In this document: positions 15,565 to 22,420 of the stretch, in pieces
How positions within the stretch are numbered: position 1 is the stretch's first letter
Layout: the number at the start of each line of letters is the position of its first letter
Notes under the pieces: model-generated
Databases searched by the model: none
What the model was told of the DNA's origin: nothing
The model's input: the letters and a program-made list of their open reading frames with translations, nothing else
Program-made: the position numbers and the translations under genes
Source: an uncultured Clostridia bacterium
Lineage (GTDB): Bacteria > Bacillota_A > Clostridia > Oscillospirales > Oscillospiraceae
DNA length: 35,927 nucleotides
NCBI GenBank assembly: GCA_949289625.1
Contig: CASEPH010000414.1
Coordinates: forward strand, 1-35,927
Direction of reading: 5' to 3'

Positions 15565-16857
15565 ATGGCACAATATGTGATTCGCGGCGGAAATCCGCTG
15601 CACGGCACAGTCAATATCAGCGGCGCAAAAAATGCAGCCGTCGGGATTCTTCCGGCAGCACTTTTGGTAAACGGCGTCTGCCGGATCGAAAACGTGCCGG
15701 ATATTTCCGATATTCAACTGTTCTTTGATATTCTTACCCGTATGGGCGCCACAGTCAAAATGATCAACAAGACCACTTTTGAGCTGGACTGTTCCTCTGT
15801 ACACACCACCTCTGTCCCCCATGAGCTGGCATGCAAAATTCGGGCCTCCTACTATCTGGTTGGCGCGCTGCTGGGCCGGTTTGGCAAAGCCACTGTAGCC
15901 ATGCCTGGAGGCTGCGACTTCGGTGTGCGTCCCATTGACCAGCACATCAAGGGCTTTAATGCTATGGGCGCCGACGTACAGATCATCAGCGGTGACATCG
16001 TTGCCACCACCCAGCAGCCGCTCCACGGTGGCCGAATCTATTTGGACATCGTCTCCGTGGGCGCCACCATGAACATCATGATTGCGGCAGTGTTGGCCGA
16101 GGGTACGACCATCATTGAGAACGCCGCCAAAGAACCCCATATTGTGGATCTGGCCAACTTTTTGAATGCCATGGGTGCCAACATCTCCGGTGCCGGTACC
16201 GATGTCATCAAAATTCGAGGTGTCCGGCATCTGCGGGGCGGCAGCTATTCCATCATTCCCGATCAGATCGAGGCCGGTACCTACATGGCTGCTGTTGCTG
16301 CCACCGGCGGCAGCGTACTGATCAAAAACGTTATTCCCAAGCACCTGGAGTGTATCTCCTCCAAGCTGCGGGAGATGGGGGTCCGGGTCACCGATCAGGG
16401 TGACGCTGTGCTGGTGGAATCCACCGGCCGCCTAAAGAAGGCCAAGGTCAAGACCATGCCCTATCCCGGTTTTCCCACCGATATGCAGCCGCAGATCGCT
16501 GTTTGCATGGCCCTGGCACAAGGCACCAGCGTGATCACCGAAAGCGTCTGGGATAACCGTTTCCGGTATATCGGCGAGCTGCGGCGGATGGGCGCCAATG
16601 TGCAGGTGGATGGAAAGATTGCCGTCATCGAGGGTACCCAAAAGCTTCGGGGATGCCCGGTAAAGGCCTGTGATCTTCGTGCCGGTGCCGCCATGGTCAT
16701 TGCTGGTCTGGCTGCCGAAGGTACCACCACCATCAGCGACATCAAATACGTGGAACGGGGCTACGAAAATATTGTGGAGAAGCTTCAGAATCTGGGGGCC
16801 GATTTTGTCCGAGTAGAGACACCGGAACCGCCCCTCAGTGTGATCCACGCAGGATGA
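15565..16857 (+). CDS. murA: UDP-N-acetylglucosamine 1-carboxyvinyltransferase
   Basis: 430 residues, EPSP-synthase fold. Lys22-Asn23 (SGAKNAA) and the catalytic Cys117 in the loop MPGGCDFGVRP are present, the cysteine being the fosfomycin target. It adds enolpyruvate from PEP to UDP-GlcNAc, the first committed step of peptidoglycan synthesis, in the cytoplasm. The later motifs PGFPTDMQPQ and GYENIVEKLQNLGAD are standard. GAGG lies 7 bases before ATG. Many Firmicutes keep two MurA enzymes; I cannot tell from this window which this is. It is single-gene, with promoter and terminator. Confidence 0.97.
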   Translation: MAQYVIRGGNPLHGTVNISGAKNAAVGILPAALLVNGVCRIENVPDISDIQLFFDILTRMGATVKMINKTTFELDCSSVHTTSVPHELACKIRASYYLVGALLGRFGKATVAMPGGCDFGVRPIDQHIKGFNAMGADVQIISGDIVATTQQPLHGGRIYLDIVSVGATMNIMIAAVLAEGTTIIENAAKEPHIVDLANFLNAMGANISGAGTDVIKIRGVRHLRGGSYSIIPDQIEAGTYMAAVAATGGSVLIKNVIPKHLECISSKLREMGVRVTDQGDAVLVESTGRLKKAKVKTMPYPGFPTDMQPQIAVCMALAQGTSVITESVWDNRFRYIGELRRMGANVQVDGKIAVIEGTQKLRGCPVKACDLRAGAAMVIAGLAAEGTTTISDIKYVERGYENIVEKLQNLGADFVRVETPEPPLSVIHAG

Positions 16858-16865
16858 GTTTTCTG

Positions 16866-16900
16866 TCCGGCATGAGAAAATTCTCATGCCGGAAATATTT
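16866..16900 (+). terminator. Terminator of murA
   Basis: A perfect 12-bp stem (16866-16877 with 16882-16893) with a 4-base loop, followed by AATATTTT, a few bases after the murA stop. Confidence 0.85.
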
Positions 16901-16903
16901 TAC

Positions 16904-16932
16904 TTGACATTGGTGAATGTCCGCTGTATACT
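16904..16932 (+). promoter_or_regulatory. Strong promoter of the cold-shock gene
   Basis: A perfect TTGACA (16904-16909) and TATACT (16927-16932) spaced 17 bases, the best match in the window. The transcript would have a 5' leader of about 115 bases before the ATG at 17057. Confidence 0.88.
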
Positions 16933-16964
16933 AAGTAAGTATTCAAAATAATTGCTTTGTTCTC

Positions 16965-17010
16965 GCAGATAGACGCAGATCAATATTAGTTGATTGAAGC
17001 GTCGGTCTGC
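16965..17010 (+). promoter_or_regulatory. Structured 5' leader hairpin of the cold-shock gene
   Basis: Interrupted stem: 16965-16969 with 17006-17010 (5 bp), internal 3x3 loop, 16973-16976 with 16999-17002 (4 bp), then 16979-16983 with 16990-16994 (5 bp) around a 6-base loop. It is followed by a G/T-rich run. Long, structured leaders control cold induction of csp mRNAs in other bacteria; this could do the same or act as an attenuator. Confidence 0.5.
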
Positions 17011-17056
17011 GGGTTTGTTTTTATATGGGTACAATTTTTGAACGGAGGTACTGGTT

Positions 17057-17269
17057 ATGAATCACGGTACTGTAAAATGGTTTCACGCGGAGAAAGGCTT
17101 CGGCTTTCTCTCCAACGACGATGGCAGCGGAGATGTGTTTGTGCATTTTTCCGCCATTGCATCCAAGGGCTATCGCACGTTGGAAGCAGGGCAGCAGGTG
17201 TATTATGACACCGAGCGGGACCCCAAAAATGCCGGCCGCCTGAGAGCCGCTAATGTAACACTGGCCTAA
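17057..17269 (+). CDS. Cold-shock domain protein (Csp)
   Basis: 70 residues, the whole protein is one cold-shock OB-fold. [19 protein letters not shown] contains RNP1 (KGFGFL, 13-18), and VFVHFSAI contains RNP2 (27-31). It binds single-stranded RNA/DNA and melts mRNA structure at low temperature; in Firmicutes such proteins are also abundant in normal growth. GGAGG sits 8 bases before ATG. Its own strong promoter, a 115-base structured leader and a strong terminator fit high expression. The sequence [10 protein letters not shown] is slightly different from the common (ED.FVHF) form. Confidence 0.96.
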   Translation: MNHGTVKWFHAEKGFGFLSNDDGSGDVFVHFSAIASKGYRTLEAGQQVYYDTERDPKNAGRLRAANVTLA

Positions 17270-17278
17270 ACGTCAGAG

Positions 17279-17319
17279 CCCGCCGGAAACCGAAGTTCGG
17301 TTTCCGGCGGGTTTTCTTT
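17279..17319 (+). terminator. Strong terminator after the cold-shock gene
   Basis: A near-perfect 16-bp inverted repeat (17279-17294 with 17296-17311) whose tip forms the loop, followed by TTTTCTTT. On the minus strand there is no T-run, so it serves the plus-strand gene. Confidence 0.93.
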
Positions 17320-17349
17320 GACTGCTGCTGTTGGACAGTAGCAACATTT

Positions 17350-18714
17350 TTACATTGCTTGCCGTTTCAGCACCCGGCCCAGGCGATCCTGGACCAAAAC
17401 GCCATGGTCACATGCGATTTCCCCGTTGACAAAAACATAGTCGATTCCCTCCGGCGGAAGGTCCGGCGTCTCGAATGTGGCTCTGTCCCGGATGGTCTCC
17501 GGGTCAAAGATCACCACATCGGCGTCGCTGCCTGGGGCAAGATTTCCTTTCTTCTTCAGTCCCAACCGCCTGGCTGGCAGCGCCGTCATCTTTTCCACCG
17601 CATCATAGAGGGACAAACTGCCTTCCCGTACATATTCGGCGATGAGCCGTGGGAATGTCCCTGCGGCTCTGGGATGGCCCTGCCGGCTGTGCATCAGCCC
17701 GTCGCTACAGAGCATCACCGCCGGATGGGCCATAGCCATGGCCACATCCTCCGGCTGCATCACATGGGCCACTGTGATGGTCTCCGGATAATCCCGCCGT
17801 AGAATCTCAAAGATCTCCTTGGTACACCGCTGCCCCTGGTAGGGCCCGTCACAGAGCACGATGGCATCGTAATCGCACTGATACCGTTCCAGGAATCCCG
17901 GGTCATAGGTAGTTTCCCCGATCTGGGTGCTGAAGGCACTGTATGGATAGCAGTCAGCCATCACGTCTAGGCCATGGAGCCGGGCCTCATCCAGCTGGGC
18001 CAGCACCTGGGCCATCTGCCCATAGCCACCCATGGAGCCCAAATGGCTCACCTGCATTTTCAGTCCGTAATTCCATCCGGCCTCCAAAAATTCATCAATG
18101 GACGCGAAGATGTAGGCGGCATCGTCCCGCACATGGGCCGAAACCAACAGATGCTCCCTTTGGCAGAGCTGGGCCGTTTCCATCAGCTCCTGCCGGTTCA
18201 TGCCGGGATAGTAACGGATGCCATAGGAGATTCCAAAGCAGCCGGCCTCCAGCCATTGGGCCAGAACCTCTCGGACTTTCGCAATTTGCGCCCCATTCAG
18301 TGTGGCATATTTATCCTGAAAGCCGGCAGCCTCCCGGGCAGAGCCATGGCCGGCCATCATGCAGAGATTCACCGGCAGTCCACCGGCCGCCTTTTCAAAA
18401 TACACCGGTGGCGGCAGAACATTCTCTCCGCAGTTGCCTCCCAGTGCCGTGGTCACCCCCATCCGCAGCATGCAACCAAAAATGGAGTGCTCCAGATCCT
18501 GCAGCTCTTCCGCCGGCGCCTCATGCATATGAATATCCAAAAAGCCGGGGCAAACGATCTTTCCCGCAGCATCCACCCGCCGAAGATCTCCCTCCGGACG
18601 TTCTCTGGTGAGCGCCGCTACCTTTCCGTCCTCCAGGATCAGATGCAAGTGGCTCTGAATGCGGTTTTCCGGGTCCAACACCAATCCATTTTCAATTACC
18701 GTGCGCACAGCCAT
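17350..18714 (-). CDS. N-acyl-D-amino-acid deacylase family amidohydrolase
   Basis: 454 residues, amidohydrolase fold. HMH at 62-64 (PGFLDIHMHEA) are the metal ligands, GGNCG includes Cys95 that bridges metal in D-aminoacylases, then SAHVRDD and VSHLGSMGG. The typical C-terminal signature is LCSDG followed by HPRAAGTFPRLI (D366-type catalytic Asp). It hydrolyses N-acyl-D-amino acids (or a related D-amide) to the free D-amino acid. I chose the ATG at 18714, overlapping the preceding stop (TGATG); the GTG at 18717 is an alternative. It is the last gene of an operon with a trigger-factor-like protein and a D-2-hydroxyacid dehydrogenase. The true substrate is uncertain. Confidence 0.92.
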   Translation of the reverse strand: MAVRTVIENGLVLDPENRIQSHLHLILEDGKVAALTRERPEGDLRRVDAAGKIVCPGFLDIHMHEAPAEELQDLEHSIFGCMLRMGVTTALGGNCGENVLPPPVYFEKAAGGLPVNLCMMAGHGSAREAAGFQDKYATLNGAQIAKVREVLAQWLEAGCFGISYGIRYYPGMNRQELMETAQLCQREHLLVSAHVRDDAAYIFASIDEFLEAGWNYGLKMQVSHLGSMGGYGQMAQVLAQLDEARLHGLDVMADCYPYSAFSTQIGETTYDPGFLERYQCDYDAIVLCDGPYQGQRCTKEIFEILRRDYPETITVAHVMQPEDVAMAMAHPAVMLCSDGLMHSRQGHPRAAGTFPRLIAEYVREGSLSLYDAVEKMTALPARRLGLKKKGNLAPGSDADVVIFDPETIRDRATFETPDLPPEGIDYVFVNGEIACDHGVLVQDRLGRVLKRQAM

Positions 18715-19946
18715 CACTCCCGCTCCAAAATCGTACTCTCTCGCAAGAGGGCATAGGCCTTCTGGCTGATGATCTCCGCCCGCAGCTCCGCCTCTGTCTC
18801 CGGTCCTGCATACTGCTTGAGCTGCTCCTTGGGCATACCGTACTGCTGGGCCATCTGATCCCAGCAGCTTTCCACCTCGGCGTCCTCTGCTGTAAAGCCC
18901 TCCGCCTCCGCAATGGCAGACAGTACCAGCCGCAGCTGGATCCGACGTCTGGCCAGAGGATACATTTCCTTCCGCATCCCCTCCAGAGTCTTGCCCGTCT
19001 GCTGGCAGAACTGTTCGATGGTCATGCTCTTGGCGGCGATCTCCGCGGCAAACTGCTGCACACAGATATTGGCTTCGCTCTCCACCATAGCCTCCGGCAG
19101 CTTGACCTGCGCCTCTTCCAGAACAATCTTCAGCACCTGGTCCTCGATCTCCTGATCTGCCTGTGCCTTTTTCTGCTGGGCCACCTGCTCCCGAAGCTGC
19201 TGCTTCTGCTGCTCGCTGAGGGGCTTTTGCTGCTTTTCCTGAACCTTCTTCACAGTAACCTGGAATACCGCCGGTTTTCCCGCCAACTCCGCCGCATGGT
19301 ACTGTTCCGGGAAGGTCACGTGAACCTCTACCTGATCTCCGGCAGAAGCTCCCACCAGCTGCTCCTCGAAGCCGGGGATAAACTGCCCGGATCCCAACGT
19401 CAGCGCGTAATCCGTTCCGGCACCCCCCGGGAAGGCCACACCGTCCTGATACCCGGTAAAATCGATCACCGTAATATCGCCCAACGCAGCCGGTCGTTCC
19501 ACCTCCGTAGGCACCAGGTTTTGCGCCTCCACGGAACGCAGAGCCTCCTGATATTCCTCCTCCGTGGGCTCCACCTGGGGCATCTTCACCCGGATGCCCT
19601 TATAGCGCCCCAGCTGCATCTTCGGACGGAGCGCAAAGGTCAGGGTAAACTCCGCGCCGTCCTGCTCGCTGGCTTTCAGCACCGCCACCTTGGGCTCCGA
19701 CGCCACCGGCAGATCCACCTGACGCATCACATCCTGATAGATTCCAGAAAACAGCTCCTGCACTGCCTCCCGCAGCAACGTTCCGGCTTCCGGGTTCTCC
19801 TCCAGTCCCTCCCGGGGAATGGAGAAGTTTTCGTCTTTCTGGTGCTTTTTATACACCCCATCAATGGCCTTGGTCACGTCCGCGCCGGGTAGAGTGACCC
19901 CCACCTTGGCCATACCGTCCTCCTGGGAAAGAATTTTGATTTCCAT
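18714..19946 (-). CDS. Trigger factor-like chaperone lacking the ribosome-binding loop
   Basis: 410 residues (normal trigger factor about 430) with the three-part order. The N-domain is about 1-115. The FKBP-type domain is at about 150-240 (LGDITVIDFTGYQDG, GSGQFIPGFEEQLVG, VHVTFPEQYHAAELAGKP). The helical C-domain is from about 240 on, with a Q/K-rich coiled stretch at 236-270. In true trigger factors the N-domain carries GFRxGKxP, which docks on the ribosome; here the matching stretch (40-54) reads NFSIPREGLEENPEA, so the contact residues are missing. Probably a paralogue with a different client or place of action. AAGGAG lies 9 bases before ATG; it starts 15 bases after the dehydrogenase stop and overlaps the next gene. 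Confidence 0.88.
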   Translation of the reverse strand: MEIKILSQEDGMAKVGVTLPGADVTKAIDGVYKKHQKDENFSIPREGLEENPEAGTLLREAVQELFSGIYQDVMRQVDLPVASEPKVAVLKASEQDGAEFTLTFALRPKMQLGRYKGIRVKMPQVEPTEEEYQEALRSVEAQNLVPTEVERPAALGDITVIDFTGYQDGVAFPGGAGTDYALTLGSGQFIPGFEEQLVGASAGDQVEVHVTFPEQYHAAELAGKPAVFQVTVKKVQEKQQKPLSEQQKQQLREQVAQQKKAQADQEIEDQVLKIVLEEAQVKLPEAMVESEANICVQQFAAEIAAKSMTIEQFCQQTGKTLEGMRKEMYPLARRRIQLRLVLSAIAEAEGFTAEDAEVESCWDQMAQQYGMPKEQLKQYAGPETEAELRAEIISQKAYALLRESTILERE

Positions 19947-19961
19947 TGTACATACTCCTTT

Positions 19962-20951
19962 TTAATAGCCTTTCGTTTTGTCCACTACATTGCGCAGCGG
20001 TCTACCCGCAAAATACCGCTCCAAGTTATCCTGAAAAATCTCAAAAATCACTGCAGCGTTATCCGCATCCAGATCAGAACCGGACACATGGGGTGTTATA
20101 ATCACCTGTTCCATGTCCCACAGCGGGCAGTCCGGCGGCATGGGTTCTTCCTCCGCCACATCCAGCATGGCGCCGCAAATCCGTCCCTGTCGGAGCGCAT
20201 CGGTGAGATCCTGCTGCACAACGGTTTTACCCCGACCTGCGTTGAGAAAAATGGTTTCTGCTTCCATGGCGTCAAACACATCTTTGTCGATAAGTCCCAG
20301 GGTCTGTCCAGTCAGAGGCAGGCAGGCCGCCACAATATCTGATCCGGCCACAGCCTCTTTCAGCCGTTCCACCGGATACACCTGGTCAAAGTCCTCCCTA
20401 GGATTTCCGCTGCGGCTGACGCCCCGGACAGTGGCACCCAGACTGCGACAGTACCTGGCGAAGGTTCCCCCCAGATTGCCAGTACCGAGGACCGTCACCA
20501 GACTGCCCCGCAAAAACCGCAGCGGACCCACACGCCGCCAGATCTTCTCCCGCTGCTGCCGCTGATACTCCGGCATTCTTCGGAGCAGCATCAGGCTGCC
20601 CATCAGCAGCTGTTCCGCAATGGCCGCGCCAAAGGCACCGGAGGAATTGGTCAGCACCACACCGGGGTGTGGATAGAGTTCTTTCGCCGCATACCGATCC
20701 GCACCGGCGCAGGGCAGCTGCAGCCAGCGCAGCTGCTGGGCCTGCTGCAGCTGCCCTTTGGAAAAATAGCCGCAGAGGATCTCGCAGTACGGCAGAATTG
20801 CCTCCGGCTCTGACAGCTCAATCAAATTCGTCAGCGCATAGCCGCGAGACGCGACCAGCTCCCGGAGTAAAGCCACCTGCTCTGGAGAAAAGGGCGTCCC
20901 CATCAGCCCGATGTGCGGTATATTCTCTTTAAAATTTGTAACTTGCCTCAT
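19962..20951 (-). CDS. D-2-hydroxyacid dehydrogenase (NAD-dependent)
   Basis: 329 residues. The Rossmann motif LGTGNLGGTFA is at 155-165 (GxGxxG). The catalytic triad of the family is present: Arg240 (NAGRGK), Glu269 (AEEEP) and His288 (ITPHVSG). It would interconvert a D-2-hydroxy acid and its keto acid; a phosphoglycerate-dehydrogenase-type or lactate-type substrate cannot be distinguished. The N-terminal substrate domain is shorter than in SerA and no ACT domain follows. I chose the ATG at 20951 (GGGGGA 4 bases upstream) over 20963 and the longer frame. It is the first gene of a three-gene operon, with its promoter at 20983-21011, divergent from the threonine exporter. Confidence 0.88.
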   Translation of the reverse strand: MRQVTNFKENIPHIGLMGTPFSPEQVALLRELVASRGYALTNLIELSEPEAILPYCEILCGYFSKGQLQQAQQLRWLQLPCAGADRYAAKELYPHPGVVLTNSSGAFGAAIAEQLLMGSLMLLRRMPEYQRQQREKIWRRVGPLRFLRGSLVTVLGTGNLGGTFARYCRSLGATVRGVSRSGNPREDFDQVYPVERLKEAVAGSDIVAACLPLTGQTLGLIDKDVFDAMEAETIFLNAGRGKTVVQQDLTDALRQGRICGAMLDVAEEEPMPPDCPLWDMEQVIITPHVSGSDLDADNAAVIFEIFQDNLERYFAGRPLRNVVDKTKGY

Positions 20952-20982
20952 GATTTCCCCCATTTTCGGAAAGATAACTAAT

Positions 20983-21011
20983 ACTATAACAGATTTTCCG
21001 TTCCACGACAA
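20983..21011 (-). promoter_or_regulatory. Promoter of the hydroxyacid dehydrogenase operon
   Basis: TTGTCG (21006-21011) and TATAGT (20983-20988) on the minus strand, 17 bases apart, 32 bases before the ATG. It is back to back with the exporter promoter. Confidence 0.55.
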
Positions 21012-21020
21012 CGATTGTGT

Positions 21021-21049
21021 TTGAAAAACGAAAAGAGATGCGCTATGAT
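21021..21049 (+). promoter_or_regulatory. Promoter of the split ThrE exporter
   Basis: TTGAAA (21021-21026) and TATGAT (21044-21049), spacer 17, 32 bases before the ATG at 21081. This also argues against the longer frame starting at 21015, which would begin upstream of the promoter. Confidence 0.65.
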
Positions 21050-21080
21050 AGGGGCGCTTTTCAGAAGGGAGGAGTACGGG

Positions 21081-21821
21081 ATGGACAAGCAGCAGCTATT
21101 GACCGATGCTCTGGATGTGGGGGAAGGCCTGTTGACCCGCGGAGCCGAGGTAGGCCGGGTAGAGGATACCATTACCCGAATTTTAAAATCTGGCGGAGCG
21201 GACCGGGTGGATGTATTTACCATCACCACCAGCATTGTGGTAACCTGTCGCTTTGGGGATCAGACGCTGACCCAGACCCGTCGTGTCCGGGAAGCTGTTT
21301 ACAACATGACGGCCCTCACGGAATTAAACAGCCTGAGCCGGGAGATCTGCTCTGGAACCCTTACCCACACCGATATTGCCGCTCGCCTCAGGTCCATCTC
21401 CACTGCCCCAGCCTGCAGCTTTCGCCGCTCCATTTTGTTCTATGCCCTGACCAGCTTTGTATTCTCCCTATTCTTTGGCGGAAGCCTCCTGGACGCCGTG
21501 CTCTCCGGGGCTATCGGTGTTTTGATTCGTTTCATGCTCCACGCTCTTCGGCGTTTGGAGGTACCTGGTATTGCTGTCACCCTACTGTGCTCCATTGTGG
21601 GCGGCTTTATTGCCCACAGTCTCATGGGCCTGGGGGTCCCCTGCTCTGCCGACAAAATCTCCATCGGGGACATTATGCTTCTGGTCCCAGGTCTGGGCAT
21701 GACCAATGCCATCCGGGATATGTTCACCGGGGATACTATTTCGGGGCTGCTTCGTTTCTCCGAAGCCCTGCTGCTGAGTCTGGCGCTGGCCTGGGGCTTT
21801 GCTCTGCCATCCCTGTTGTAA
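21081..21821 (+). CDS. Threonine/serine exporter, N-terminal half (ThrE-like, DUF1212)
   Basis: 246 residues. A soluble N-terminal part (LLTDALDVGEGLLTRGAEVG and RVEDTITRIL, about 6-35, then ITTSIVVTC) is the ThrE hydrolase-like domain. About five membrane segments follow from residue 115 on. The region DIMLLVPGLGMTNAIRDM is the characteristic (PG...tna.rD) ThrE motif. In Firmicutes the exporter is split in two: this half and the short DUF3815 half downstream (12-base gap) would together export threonine and serine. GGGAGGAG lies 6-8 bases before ATG; the start is fixed by the promoter. Confidence 0.93.
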   Translation: MDKQQLLTDALDVGEGLLTRGAEVGRVEDTITRILKSGGADRVDVFTITTSIVVTCRFGDQTLTQTRRVREAVYNMTALTELNSLSREICSGTLTHTDIAARLRSISTAPACSFRRSILFYALTSFVFSLFFGGSLLDAVLSGAIGVLIRFMLHALRRLEVPGIAVTLLCSIVGGFIAHSLMGLGVPCSADKISIGDIMLLVPGLGMTNAIRDMFTGDTISGLLRFSEALLLSLALAWGFALPSLL

Positions 21822-21833
21822 GGAGGCCGCACA

Positions 21834-22286
21834 ATGGAACTTTCCACCGCGATTCTGCAGCTATGTGCCGCTACCTTGGGCTGTTTGTGCTTTTCCGTGA
21901 TCTTCAACGTCCGGGGCCGTCAGCTGCTCTTTACTACCCTGGGAGGGTTTCTCTCCTGGGCAATCTATCTCATACTACATGCCCTGGGCATGGGTATGGT
22001 CTCCTGCTATTTTCTATCCAGTGTCCTTATCACCGTCTATGCGGAGATCTGTGCTCGATACCGTCGAACTCCTGCCACGGTGTTTCTTGTTTCTGCTGCC
22101 ATCCCCCTGATCCCAGGCAGCAGTCTCTATGCTACCATGGTCTACGCTGTCCATTTAAACGGTTCCATGTTCCTTCGTCAGGGGCTCAACACCCTGCTGC
22201 TCTCCGGCGCTATTTCCGCCGGGATCATCCTGGTTTCCACCGTGATGCATGCCATCAGCACCTACCAGCGGCGGCACAGGAACTGA
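21834..22286 (+). CDS. Threonine/serine exporter, C-terminal half (DUF3815)
   Basis: 150 residues, about four to five membrane segments. It holds the typical FNVRGRQLLFTTLGGFLSW stretch near 25-43, AEICARYRRTPATVFLV (70-86) and IPLIPGSSLY (89-98), which define the ThrE_2 family. It begins 12 bases after the first half, with AAGGAGG 6 bases before the ATG, so both are made together and probably form one transporter. No terminator is visible after it; the next promoter starts at 22357. Confidence 0.92.
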   Translation: MELSTAILQLCAATLGCLCFSVIFNVRGRQLLFTTLGGFLSWAIYLILHALGMGMVSCYFLSSVLITVYAEICARYRRTPATVFLVSAAIPLIPGSSLYATMVYAVHLNGSMFLRQGLNTLLLSGAISAGIILVSTVMHAISTYQRRHRN

Positions 22287-22356
22287 TCAATTTCCAACAT
22301 CATATAAAACTATATCCGGTACTTGAAAAATGATAGCCCCACAATGAAAAAAGGAC

Positions 22357-22385
22357 TTGTAGAAAACGCACTTTTCCTCTATAAT
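22357..22385 (+). promoter_or_regulatory. Promoter of the FAD-binding protein gene
   Basis: TTGTAG (22357-22362) and a perfect TATAAT (22380-22385), 17 bases apart, 35 bases before the ATG at 22421. Confidence 0.78.
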
Positions 22386-22420
22386 AGGAAAAGATCACAA
22401 AAACTTAGGAGGATACAACA

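Noticed and set aside
21017..22333. 438-residue plus-strand frame spanning both ThrE genes
   Set aside because: It is shifted relative to the two conserved ThrE halves, rich in C, H, R and P, and starts before the exporter promoter's -10 box.
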